From Halodesulfovibrio aestuarii (lineage in GTDB: Bacteria > Desulfobacterota > Desulfovibrionia > Desulfovibrionales > Desulfovibrionaceae), in assembly GCF_050571805.1 (NCBI RefSeq), contig NZ_CP192219.1: a stretch of 64,000 bases of DNA. One strand, written 5' to 3'. Made by a program: the position numbers and the translations under genes. Shown piece after piece: positions 34,383 to 42,351 of the stretch; within the stretch, counting starts at the first letter, position 1, and every line of letters begins with the position of its first letter. The notes beneath the pieces are model-generated. The model was not told the origin of the DNA and did not search any database. It worked only from the letters and a program-made list of their open reading frames with translations.

Positions 34383-34880
34383 TTATTTACTGTTCAATTT
34401 TTCCCTTACGTACGGAATGAGTCCGCCGTTATCGACAAAATCACGCATAAACTGCGGAAGCGGCGGGAAATTAATAACTTTTTCAGTTGTCACGTTGGTC
34501 ACGGTGCCAGCTTCGATATCTACAGCAACTTCATGACCATCCTCGATGTACTTGACGTCATCACCGATTTCGATAAGCAACAAACCCATATTAAAACTGT
34601 TACGGTAGAAAATTCGAGCAAATGAATGCGCAACAACTACCGGCATTCCCGCACCGAGGATAGAAATAGGTGCGTGTTCACGTGAGGAACCACAACCGAA
34701 GTTTTCACCGGCAACCATGATGTCGCCTTCTTTAACACGCTTTACCCAGCCCTCTTCGAGGCCTTCCATGCAGTTAGCGCCAAGTTCTTTTTCATCAGTC
34801 GTTACCAAAAAACGCGCTGGAATAATGGCATCAGTATCTATGTGATCGCCCACTTTGTGAGCTGTACCTTGTAAGGTCAT
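34383..34880 (-). CDS. leuD: 3-isopropylmalate dehydratase small subunit
   Basis: Swivelling small subunit of isopropylmalate isomerase, 165 aa from the ATG at 34880 (MTLQGTAHKVG). GGGAG lies eight bases upstream; another ATG two codons earlier is also possible. Signature GDHIDTDAIIPARFL and the FGCGSSREHAP loop are present. It follows leuC after a 180-base spacer in which no gene is evident. Confidence 0.95.
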   Translation of the reverse strand: MTLQGTAHKVGDHIDTDAIIPARFLVTTDEKELGANCMEGLEEGWVKRVKEGDIMVAGENFGCGSSREHAPISILGAGMPVVVAHSFARIFYRNSFNMGLLLIEIGDDVKYIEDGHEVAVDIEAGTVTNVTTEKVINFPPLPQFMRDFVDNGGLIPYVREKLNSK

Positions 34881-35061
34881 GGTCATTTCTCCCAAAAAGA
34901 ATCAAATCGTTTGTGATTGAAACTAAAATTACATCGTTTACTCGATGCACCTCTATAATTTCAAACACCACTTACCTATTCGCGGTCAGGGGGGCGTTCC
35001 CTATGCGTGTGCAGAGCAGAAGCCCGTCCGATGACCAAAGCGTCAGAGACCCGCTACAACG

Positions 35062-36318
35062 CTACACTTTGCGTGGGTCTGCGATCTCACCTGCTAATGC
35101 ACTTGCCGCAGCTACGGAAGGGCTTGAGAGGTAGACTTCTGACTCAAGGCTGCCCATGCGTCCTTTAAAGTTACGGTTCGTTGTAGCTACTGCCACTTCA
35201 CCGTCAGCAAGGATACCCATGTGACCACCGAGACATGGTCCACAGGTTGCAGGGCCTACGATACAGCCTGAATCCATAAAGGTTTCGATGAGACCTTCAC
35301 GCAATGCCTGTTTCCAGATATTCGGTGTTGCCGGAAGAACAATGGTACGTGTATGTGAAGCGACTTTGCGTCCTTTGAGTACGGCAGCGGCTTCACGAAG
35401 ATCACTGATACGACCGTTGGTACAAGAGCCGATAACGACCTGATCAACCTTTTTAGGTTCGACATTTTCGACTGGATGCACGTTATCCGGCAAATGCGGA
35501 CATGCAACCATCGGTGACATGTTTGATACGTCGAAGATAAGAACACGTTCATATTCTGCGCCTTCATCCGGTGAAAGAGCTTCATCGTGACGACCGCGTG
35601 CGGCTGTGTATTCGAGTGTTTTCGCATCCGCAGAGAAGAGACCGCATTTACCGCCGGCTTCAATAGCCATGTTAGCTATAGTCATACGGCCTTCCACATC
35701 GAGAGCATCAATTGTGGAACCACCGAATTCCAGAGCCTTATAAAGTGCACCGGACACGCCGATTTCACCGATGAGACGCAGAATAAGGTCTTTTGCGCCT
35801 ACGAACTCAGGAAGTTCGCCATTGAAAACTGCACGGATTGTTGGCGGAACTTTGAACCATGTAGAACCAAGTGCCATACCGCCTGCTACATCTGTTGAGC
35901 CAAGGCCTGTTGCGAAAGCTCCAAGACCACCATAGGTACAAGTATGAGAGTCCGCGCCGATTACAATGTCACCGGGGCCAACGAGTCCAAGCTCAGGCAA
36001 GAGAGCGTGTTCAACACCACAATTACCACCTTCGTAGTAATGGGTAATATTTTGTTCCTGCGCGAATTCACGGGTATTTTTGACCTGAATTGCGGATGCG
36101 ATATCTTTTTGGGGAGTAAAGTGGTCCATAACAAGTGCCACTTTGTCTTTATCAAACACAGACTTTGCACCCATTGCCTTAAACGACTTAATCGCGAGCG
36201 GTGCGGTAATATCATTTGCAAGAACCAAGGAAACATCACACTGAACGATCTGTCCGGTTCCTTCGATTTTTTGGTCTGTGTGTCTCTGTAAGATTTTTTG
36301 TGCGAGTGTATACGCCAT
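35062..36318 (-). CDS. leuC: 3-isopropylmalate dehydratase large subunit
   Basis: Aconitase-family subunit binding a [4Fe-4S] cluster, 418 aa, the bacterial/archaeal short LeuC type. GADSHTCTYGGLGAFATG, VIGSCTNGRISDL and GPATCGPCLGGHMG supply the cluster cysteines and substrate loop. Its ribosome binding site (GGAGGG) lies within the last codons of leuA, six bases away, so the two are tightly coupled. Confidence 0.96.
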   Translation of the reverse strand: MAYTLAQKILQRHTDQKIEGTGQIVQCDVSLVLANDITAPLAIKSFKAMGAKSVFDKDKVALVMDHFTPQKDIASAIQVKNTREFAQEQNITHYYEGGNCGVEHALLPELGLVGPGDIVIGADSHTCTYGGLGAFATGLGSTDVAGGMALGSTWFKVPPTIRAVFNGELPEFVGAKDLILRLIGEIGVSGALYKALEFGGSTIDALDVEGRMTIANMAIEAGGKCGLFSADAKTLEYTAARGRHDEALSPDEGAEYERVLIFDVSNMSPMVACPHLPDNVHPVENVEPKKVDQVVIGSCTNGRISDLREAAAVLKGRKVASHTRTIVLPATPNIWKQALREGLIETFMDSGCIVGPATCGPCLGGHMGILADGEVAVATTNRNFKGRMGSLESEVYLSSPSVAAASALAGEIADPRKV

Positions 36319-36323
36319 GACTG

Positions 36324-37844
36324 TTAACCCTCCGAGTTCATTTTATCGAGTCTATTTAAAGCGTTCAGGAATGCTCTTGCGCTAGCGGCAATGATGTCAG
36401 GATCGGATCCACGTCCAACTGTGCTGTATCCATTCTCTTCAAGGCGTACGGTTACTTCGCCCTGAGCATCTCCACCACTGGTTATGGCGTTCACACTGTA
36501 TCGATTGAGCTTTGGTGCACGCCCAACGATCTGAGAAATGGTTTTAAATACTGCATCAATCGGACCTGTGCCGAACGTAGTGTGCTCTCTGCGAATGCCG
36601 TTAATTTCCATTACAACAGCAGCGCTTGGTGGCACGCCCACATCACTTGACTGAACGGAGAGATGTACCAGTCTGTATTTATCCGGGATACGGTAGACTT
36701 CCTCAAGGATAATTGCCTCAATGTCTGCGTCGTAAACCTTCTCTTTTTTATCTGCGAGGCGTTTTACTGCCTCGAAAACAATCTGTAATTCGTTATCTTC
36801 CAACGGATAACCAAGCTCGGTTGTTTTTCCTTTAATGGCGTTACGACCGGAATGTTTACCGAGGATGAGATCTGTTTTTTCACGGCCTACGGACTCAGGG
36901 GTCATGATCTCGTAGGTTTCGCGGTTCTTGAGCATGCCGTCCTGATGGATACCGGACTCATGCGCAAATGCGTTTGCGCCGACAATTGCTTTATTGGCAG
37001 GAATCGGCTGACCGATGATCATTGAAAGTAAGCGGCATGTCGGGAACAACTGCTCAGACTTCACGTTAGTTTCAATGCCGTAGTAATCACCACGAGTACG
37101 CAACGCCATTATGAGCTCTTCAAGAGCTGCGTTACCGGCTCGTTCTCCGATACCGGAGATAGTCACCTCTGCCTGCCTTGCACCTGCATTAATTGCAGCA
37201 AGGGTGTTTGCCACACCAAGACCGAGGTCGTTATGGCAATGCACACTAAAAATAGCCTTATGGCTGTTGCTAGTGTGCTCAATTACGTGGCGAACCATAT
37301 CTCCGAATTCCTGAGGTTGTGCATACCCCACAGTATCAGGAATGTTGATGGTGGTTGCGCCTGCATTAATTGCTGTTTCTGCTACTTTTGCAAGGAAATC
37401 CCAATCGGAGCGGGATGCATCTTCCGCAGAAAATTCAATATTAGAGGTATACTTAGCTGCATGCCTTACAGCCGCTTCTGTCATTTCCAAAACCTGTTCC
37501 GGTGTTTTACGAAGCTTGTACTCCATATGTACCGGACTGGTTGCTAAAAACGTATGGATTCGTGGATGCTTTGCGTCTTTAATTGCATCCCAGCATCTAT
37601 CAATATCCGCCGCCATCGCTCGGCACAACCCAGCAACCTGTGTATGCTTAACGGTCTGTGCAATCTTGCGTACTGCTTCAAAATCCCCTTGGCTTGCAGC
37701 AGGAAATCCTGCTTCCATAATATCGACACCCAAATTCTCAAGTTCACGCGCGAGACGAATTTTTTCGTTCTGGTTCATTGTTGCGCCGGGAGACTGCTCT
37801 CCATCTCTCAAAGTGGTATCGAAAATGTATAAGCGATCGGACAT
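36324..37844 (-). CDS. leuA: 2-isopropylmalate synthase
   Basis: Condenses acetyl-CoA with 2-oxoisovalerate, the first committed leucine step. The 506-aa protein has the HMGL-like catalytic barrel (FDTTLRDGEQSPGAT, HCHNDLGLGVANT, NAFAHESGIHQDG). A C-terminal LeuA regulatory domain (about 385-506) with GVPPSAAVVMEINGIRREHTTFGTGP is where leucine feedback acts. AGGAGA precedes the ATG. An upstream 30-codon leader peptide with Leu CTA codons suggests leucine control of expression. Confidence 0.96.
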   Translation of the reverse strand: MSDRLYIFDTTLRDGEQSPGATMNQNEKIRLARELENLGVDIMEAGFPAASQGDFEAVRKIAQTVKHTQVAGLCRAMAADIDRCWDAIKDAKHPRIHTFLATSPVHMEYKLRKTPEQVLEMTEAAVRHAAKYTSNIEFSAEDASRSDWDFLAKVAETAINAGATTINIPDTVGYAQPQEFGDMVRHVIEHTSNSHKAIFSVHCHNDLGLGVANTLAAINAGARQAEVTISGIGERAGNAALEELIMALRTRGDYYGIETNVKSEQLFPTCRLLSMIIGQPIPANKAIVGANAFAHESGIHQDGMLKNRETYEIMTPESVGREKTDLILGKHSGRNAIKGKTTELGYPLEDNELQIVFEAVKRLADKKEKVYDADIEAIILEEVYRIPDKYRLVHLSVQSSDVGVPPSAAVVMEINGIRREHTTFGTGPIDAVFKTISQIVGRAPKLNRYSVNAITSGGDAQGEVTVRLEENGYSTVGRGSDPDIIAASARAFLNALNRLDKMNSEG

Positions 37845-37906
37845 TGTATTCTCCTGTGGAGTTATTTTTTAAAGCTAATCATAAATTATATTCACATAAA
37901 CCTCAC

Positions 37907-37999
37907 TTAGTTCTCAGATAGGATACATAGTAGTGGGCCATAAGGACGGTATTCAATCTCTGATCGGCTCATTTGCTTTGTGACGTATGCTGAATGCAT
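37907..37999 (-). CDS. Candidate leucine leader peptide upstream of leuA
   Basis: A 30-codon open frame with a strong ribosome site (AAAAGGAG) seven bases before its ATG. It lies between the pssA terminator and leuA. Codons 23-27 read Leu-Leu-Cys-Ile-Leu, all three Leu as CTA, which is rarely used in the neighbouring leu genes. It ends 62 bases before leuA. This is the layout of a leuL-type attenuation peptide. I see no classical terminator hairpin between it and leuA, only a short CTCC/GGAG pairing over the leuA ribosome site, so translational or Rho-dependent control is equally possible. Confidence 0.6.
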   Translation of the reverse strand: MHSAYVTKQMSRSEIEYRPYGPLLCILSEN

Positions 38000-38047
38000 A
38001 ATTTTCACTCCTTTTAATAACATAATTGTTAAGTTTTATTCTGCTTA

Positions 38048-38092
38048 TAAAAAAAGCTCCGGTTCCTTCTGTGTAGAAGAAACCGGAGCTTT
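38048..38092 (-). terminator. Terminator after pssA
   Basis: GCTCCGGTT and AACCGGAGC with further CTTC/GAAG pairing form a long stem; seven T follow on the minus strand. It isolates the leu leader from the phospholipid genes upstream. Confidence 0.92.
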
Positions 38093-38158
38093 GGTTTGCT
38101 TGTACTTTAAGAGTAAAGGCTGTGGGCGGTGTGTTACTCGCCGTGCCTTTCCTCCGTG

Positions 38159-38908
38159 TTAGCTCTCGGAAAGGTCACCCAGTAACTTTGTGGACCTGCG
38201 TGATAGAAATAGGAATGTATACACAGGTCCGCTAATAATATAGCCGCCAATAATAATGAAGCCTAGTAGCTTCGGCTCGCTAATAATTAGGGTAAAGATA
38301 AGGATAGCAGAAACGAGAGTGCTGAATGGACGAGCTTTTACGAAACCGTACTCTTTAAAGGAGAAGTAACGTACACGGCTGACCATTGAAAATGCTGCAA
38401 CAAAAGTAAGACCCAGCGCAATCGCAGGGATAATACCAGAAAGTTCAGCAGGAATGTACTGGACAAAGAATACGAAGGCTGCAAGTGCACAGCCGCCGGC
38501 AGGTGAAGGAAGTCCGATAAAGAACTTCTTAGGAACCACTGCAGTGGATATGTTGAAACGTGCCAACCTGAGAGCAGCACATGCTGCGAACAAAAATGCG
38601 ACAGCAATGCCAAGACGGTTGAACTGGTGAAGGTACATTGAGTACATCATAAAGGCTGGTACGAGACCAAACGCTACGAGATCACACAAGGAGTCGAACT
38701 GTACTCCAAATTCACTAGCAGTACCTGTAAGGCGTGCAACCTTGCCATCCAACCCATCCATAAGAGCGGAGAATAAAATAGCGGTAGCACACATCTCAAA
38801 TTTGCCCGCAGATGCCCATATCAACCCCATAAAACCTGCAAAGAGGCTTGCTGTGGTAAAAAGGTTAGGCAAAATGTAGATTCCCTTACGGGCTTTTGTT
38901 TGATCCAT
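38159..38908 (-). CDS. pssA: CDP-diacylglycerol-serine O-phosphatidyltransferase
   Basis: Membrane enzyme making phosphatidylserine from CDP-diacylglycerol and serine. I use the ATG at 38908 (MDQTKARKG) with AAGGAAG upstream, giving 249 aa; the longer frame starts on TTG. The CDP-alcohol phosphotransferase motif is seen as MDGLDGKVARLTG...FGVQFDSLCD. About eight hydrophobic segments. It follows psd by 59 bases; together they supply phosphatidylethanolamine. Confidence 0.94.
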   Translation of the reverse strand: MDQTKARKGIYILPNLFTTASLFAGFMGLIWASAGKFEMCATAILFSALMDGLDGKVARLTGTASEFGVQFDSLCDLVAFGLVPAFMMYSMYLHQFNRLGIAVAFLFAACAALRLARFNISTAVVPKKFFIGLPSPAGGCALAAFVFFVQYIPAELSGIIPAIALGLTFVAAFSMVSRVRYFSFKEYGFVKARPFSTLVSAILIFTLIISEPKLLGFIIIGGYIISGPVYTFLFLSRRSTKLLGDLSES

Positions 38909-38967
38909 GTCTATGTGCTTCCTTATTAAAATCAAAAACTGCTGATGAAAGTCTTCAGTTCAAAATA

Positions 38968-39615
38968 TTACTTTTCACTTTTGCAGGCAATTACAGTTTC
39001 ACCTGCAAAGACCTGTTCACCGACATCAACGGAAGGAGCATATCCCTCTGGCAAGTAAAGGTCAACCCGAGAACCGAACTTGATCATTCCGTAACGTTCT
39101 CCACGAGTTAAAGCCTCATCAACGCCCACACGGCACACAATTCTGCGAGCTATAAGGCCAGCGATCTGTACCATTGTCCAACGACTGCCGTCAGTATGTT
39201 CAAGGTCGTATGCACAACGTTCGTTATCCGTTGAAGCCTTGTCCCACGCAGCATTTAAGTACTTTCCTGAAAAATATTTAATACCGCGAACAGTGCTTTC
39301 AATCGGAGAGCGATTCACATGCACGCTGAAAACATTCATAAAAATACAAATGCACATACGGCGCTCACCAGTGAACGGATCTTCCATTGGAGTAATCTTT
39401 ATAACTTTACCGTCAGCAGGACTTACAGCAAGACCTTCACCTGTTGGTGTAACACGTTCCGGATCGCGGAAAAAATGCAGACTGAACCAGAAAAGAATAA
39501 AGAACACAGTAGAGAGTATCCAACATCCCATAATGGCAAATGCAAGAGTACCAAGACCGGTCAGCACGAGGGAAGGAATACCTTCCGGGGTAAGGCCGCT
39601 TGTTGCTTTTCTCAT
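38968..39615 (-). CDS. psd: Phosphatidylserine decarboxylase proenzyme (short type)
   Basis: Pyruvoyl-dependent decarboxylase giving phosphatidylethanolamine. I start at 39615 (MRKATSGLTPEG), 215 aa, the usual length for the short type; a 29-residue extension starts on TTG. One or two membrane helices (about 15-60) precede the catalytic part with SPADGKV, VHVNRSPI and the self-cleavage site FGSRVDLYLP, where Ser becomes pyruvoyl. No good ribosome site is visible. Confidence 0.93.
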   Translation of the reverse strand: MRKATSGLTPEGIPSLVLTGLGTLAFAIMGCWILSTVFFILFWFSLHFFRDPERVTPTGEGLAVSPADGKVIKITPMEDPFTGERRMCICIFMNVFSVHVNRSPIESTVRGIKYFSGKYLNAAWDKASTDNERCAYDLEHTDGSRWTMVQIAGLIARRIVCRVGVDEALTRGERYGMIKFGSRVDLYLPEGYAPSVDVGEQVFAGETVIACKSEK

Positions 39616-39749
39616 AATATATATGCCGGAACAAAACATTCCGGACTTGCTTGTTTGTTGAAAATCAGCGGGCACGATATGCAATTTTTTTTCATAACGC
39701 AACGTTTGCAGAGTGTGACACTCTCATCCGCCGTCTTTCACAAGTGCTG

Positions 39750-40388
39750 CTATCCTGCTGGAAAAATGAGATTAGGAAATAATGCCTGAAGACGATCCAA
39801 GACCTTCCCATGGTCATCATACAGCAAAGTCTGCATCCCGACCTCATCTGCACGCAATAAATTAGAAGGGTTATCATCCACAAATAAAGAGCATTCGGGT
39901 GTCACATCCATGGCGCGCATTGCATGAAAAAAATAATCGTGTGAACGTTTTGAAATACCTTCACGGTATGAGTTAAATACACGATCAAAATGGGAGTAGA
40001 TGGAATGTTCAAAGTCAAGTTCTTCAAGCCAGTTAGTGTGGTCGCTTAAAATCGCAGTCTTCACACCACTCGCACGAATAATATCCACTACTTCAAGCAT
40101 CCATAACCGGACAGCAAATCCTGTTAAGACCTCAAGATGCAACAGCTCGCTCTGCTCAACCAGCCCTGTTTTTTTGCGTACTTCTTCCCAGAATTCCGCT
40201 TCACTCACTTTACCGGTCGCATAACCGCCCTCGTAACATATTTCTGTTACTACAGACTGAAATTCATCCTGATCAAAACCGTTACGTGCAGCTATCTTGC
40301 GTACCCCGTCAATAAAACCTTCATCGGCAAGCACGCCGCTAAAGTCAAAAAATACAACTTCTATGGGGTGTGACTGTTCAGTACTCAT
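39750..40388 (-). CDS. HAD-superfamily hydrolase
   Basis: Haloacid dehalogenase-type phosphatase of 212 aa from the ATG at 40388 (GGGAG upstream). Motif I is FFDFSGVLAD, motif II ILSDHTNW, motif III the Lys in SKRSHDYFF, motif IV LFVDDNPSNL. The Asp-x-Ser-Gly form resembles the epoxide-hydrolase-N/YihX-like group, but no substrate can be assigned. It lies upstream of psd on the same strand, 134 bases apart. Confidence 0.85.
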   Translation of the reverse strand: MSTEQSHPIEVVFFDFSGVLADEGFIDGVRKIAARNGFDQDEFQSVVTEICYEGGYATGKVSEAEFWEEVRKKTGLVEQSELLHLEVLTGFAVRLWMLEVVDIIRASGVKTAILSDHTNWLEELDFEHSIYSHFDRVFNSYREGISKRSHDYFFHAMRAMDVTPECSLFVDDNPSNLLRADEVGMQTLLYDDHGKVLDRLQALFPNLIFPAG

Positions 40389-40512
40389 AGAGAAACTCCC
40401 AATGTAGCTAAGAACCATTTCGTAATTTTATATTTGCATAGCAAACACAACTGAGCCACTCTGAATATGTATTATCAGCCATAATATTATACCTCAGAGA
40501 GGAAAGAGCAAC

Positions 40513-41493
40513 ATGCAAACCACAAAAAAAATTCGCATTGGTATTTCTTCCTGTCTACTTGGCAACCCTGTCCGCTTTGATGGTGGCCATAAAAAAGATC
40601 AATGGCTTGTAAACACGCTCGGCGAATACGTTGACTACGTACCAGTGTGTCCAGAAGTTGAAATGGGACTTCCAATCCCCCGCGAAGCTCTACGACTTGT
40701 TGGAAATCCCGATAATCCGCGACTCGTTACAAATAAAACATATCAGGATTACACAACACAGATGAAAGAATTCTCTGCACGCCGGACAAAAGAACTGGAA
40801 CAAGAAAACCTGTGCGGCTTCGTTTTCAAACGCTCGTCTCCTTCCAGCGGCATGGAACGTGTGAAAGTTTACAAAGATGTCCCTCCGGAAGACGCCAAAA
40901 AGTCCGGCCCGCCAAGTTTAAACGGTATTGGCGTCTTTGCTCGAACTTTTATGAAACACTTTCCGCTGCTGCCAGTCGAAGAAGAAGGTCGACTCGGTGA
41001 CGCAAATTTGCGTGAGAATTTTATTGAACGAATTTTTGTCATGCAGCGCTGGAGAGCAATGCTTGAGCAACCCTTCTCCCTGCGAAATCTAGTAGAATTT
41101 CACACCAACCATAAGCTACTGATAATGTCCCATAGTATCACTCATTACCGATCTATGGGAAAACTGGTGGCCCACGCAAAACAAATCGAACCTCAGGACC
41201 TGCTCCAGCAATATCAAACTGAATTACTGACAGCACTAAAACTAAAGGCAACTGTTAAAAAGCATACTAATGTCTTACAACATATTGCCGGATACTTTAA
41301 GAACGATCTCTCTTCTGATGAAAAGAAAGAACTTCAAGAAATTATCGAACAATACCACAGCGAACTTGTACCACTAATCGTTCCGCTTACCCTTTGTAAC
41401 CATTATGTGCGTAAATACGACAAACAATACCTGAGCTCACAATGGTATCTCAACCCGCATCCTGTTGAATTAAAACTTCGGAACCACGTTTAA
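40513..41493 (+). CDS. DUF523-DUF1722 fusion protein
   Basis: Protein of 326 aa with two known-unknown domains. Residues 1-150 are DUF523, with ISSCLLGNPVRFDGGHK, VPVCPE and NLCGF cysteines. Related proteins (TudS) are iron-sulfur thiouracil desulfidases using three Cys, so a tRNA-thio-base salvage role is possible. Residues 170-326 are DUF1722 (YbgA type), with RNLVEFHTNHKLLIMSHS and YRSMGKLVA. The start has GAGGAAAG upstream. Nothing in the neighbourhood clarifies the role. Confidence 0.85.
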   Translation: MQTTKKIRIGISSCLLGNPVRFDGGHKKDQWLVNTLGEYVDYVPVCPEVEMGLPIPREALRLVGNPDNPRLVTNKTYQDYTTQMKEFSARRTKELEQENLCGFVFKRSSPSSGMERVKVYKDVPPEDAKKSGPPSLNGIGVFARTFMKHFPLLPVEEEGRLGDANLRENFIERIFVMQRWRAMLEQPFSLRNLVEFHTNHKLLIMSHSITHYRSMGKLVAHAKQIEPQDLLQQYQTELLTALKLKATVKKHTNVLQHIAGYFKNDLSSDEKKELQEIIEQYHSELVPLIVPLTLCNHYVRKYDKQYLSSQWYLNPHPVELKLRNHV

Positions 41494-41790
41494 ATATTGC
41501 TACGTCCCGTTAGTATAACGAAGCAACTCCTGTTACAGTGGCTTTTTCGCTCAATTCTAACAGTACTTTTAATTATATATTGCAACTAGTACTATAAATT
41601 GAATTAATTTTTTACTGTCTAAATGTACAAACATTACAATTTATTGGTCATACTCTTTATAGTTTTATAACCAAAACCCCTTTGAATAACAGAAGAAATA
41701 ACCATCACCCCCTTGTCACTATTACAATGAATGGGTACTACTCTAATATCGTGGACAAAATTACGAATTGATATTCCATAGGGGGTTCTT

Positions 41791-42066
41791 GTGAATAAAA
41801 GCGAATTAGTTAAAGTCATGGCTGAGGAGCACAACCTGTCTAAAGATGAAGCAGTAATGCTTGTTAACGTTTTTTTTGACAGTATCCGTGAAGCTCTTGT
41901 AGAAGAAGGTAGAGTTGAAATTCGAGGATTCGGCTCTTTTAAAGTTAAAGAATACAAGGGATACAAAGGCCGTAACCCTAAGACTGGTGAAAGCGTAACT
42001 GTATCTCCTAAAAAACTACCTGTCTTCCGGGCAGGAAAAGAACTCAAAGAAATGGTTAACAAGTAG
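41791..42066 (+). CDS. hup: HU family DNA-binding protein
   Basis: Histone-like dimeric DNA-bending protein, 91 aa. The start is GTG at 41791 with GGGGG nearby. Family hallmarks are the N-terminal helices MNKSELVKVMAEEHNLS, the GRVEIRGFGSFKVKEYKGYKGRNPKTGE arm region and the VSPKKLPVFRAGKELKEMVN ending. IHF subunits are the main alternative, but the length and the arm sequence fit HU. It is a single gene followed by a structured 3' region. Confidence 0.93.
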   Translation: MNKSELVKVMAEEHNLSKDEAVMLVNVFFDSIREALVEEGRVEIRGFGSFKVKEYKGYKGRNPKTGESVTVSPKKLPVFRAGKELKEMVNK

Positions 42067-42092
42067 AGTAGATTCTTCCTGTAGACCAAAAA

Positions 42093-42239
42093 CTTTGCAA
42101 TATGAGACACACGCTCCGGCTTCATTGCCCCGTACAGTACGGGCACGATGGTGCGGTTACCAGCAAGGAAGCCGGACAGCCTCTCAAATTCGTATTAGCG
42201 TTCGCCTTCCTGTGGAATTCGCAAGTATACGATGCAAAG
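42093..42239 (+). ncRNA. Structured RNA candidate after hup
   Basis: A 147-base stretch closed by CTTTGCA (42093-42099) and TGCAAAG (42233-42239). Inside are CCGGCTTC/GAAGCCGG (42116-42123, 42168-42175) and CCCGTA/TACGGG (42129-42134, 42138-42143). It ends at the terminator at 42244. It resembles no RNA I know by sequence; the SRP RNA core was looked for and not found. It may instead be a folded 3' UTR of hup. Confidence 0.35.
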
Positions 42240-42243
42240 CAAT

Positions 42244-42278
42244 AAAAAGAGTGGAGCATTGCCCCACTCTTTTTATTT
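42244..42278. terminator. Bidirectional terminator after hup
   Basis: AAAAAGAGTGG (42244-42254) and CCACTCTTTTT (42264-42274) form a stem with T-tracts both ways. Confidence 0.88.
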
Positions 42279-42298
42279 TCCATTTCTACTCAACCCAA

Positions 42299-42336
42299 AA
42301 GCATCCCTAATCAAATAAAACAGGGACGCTCTTTTT
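42299..42336. terminator. Second hairpin between hup and the pat-like gene
   Basis: AGC-TCCCT (about 42302-42309) pairs with AGGGA-GCT (about 42325-42333) with one A-C mismatch and a 15-base loop; T-tract on the plus strand, shorter T-run on the minus strand. Confidence 0.55.
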
Positions 42337-42351
42337 CTAAATTTCCATCAC

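Noticed and set aside
37845..38047. T-box riboswitch upstream of leuA
   Set aside because: No T-box consensus (AGGGTGGNACCGCG type) or specifier stem was seen; a short Leu leader peptide explains the region better.
42067..42243. SRP RNA (4.5S) or 6S RNA in the region after hup
   Set aside because: The conserved SRP core sequence (CCGGAAGGAAGCAGCC type) is not present, and no 6S-like bubble fits; kept only as an unassigned structured RNA.
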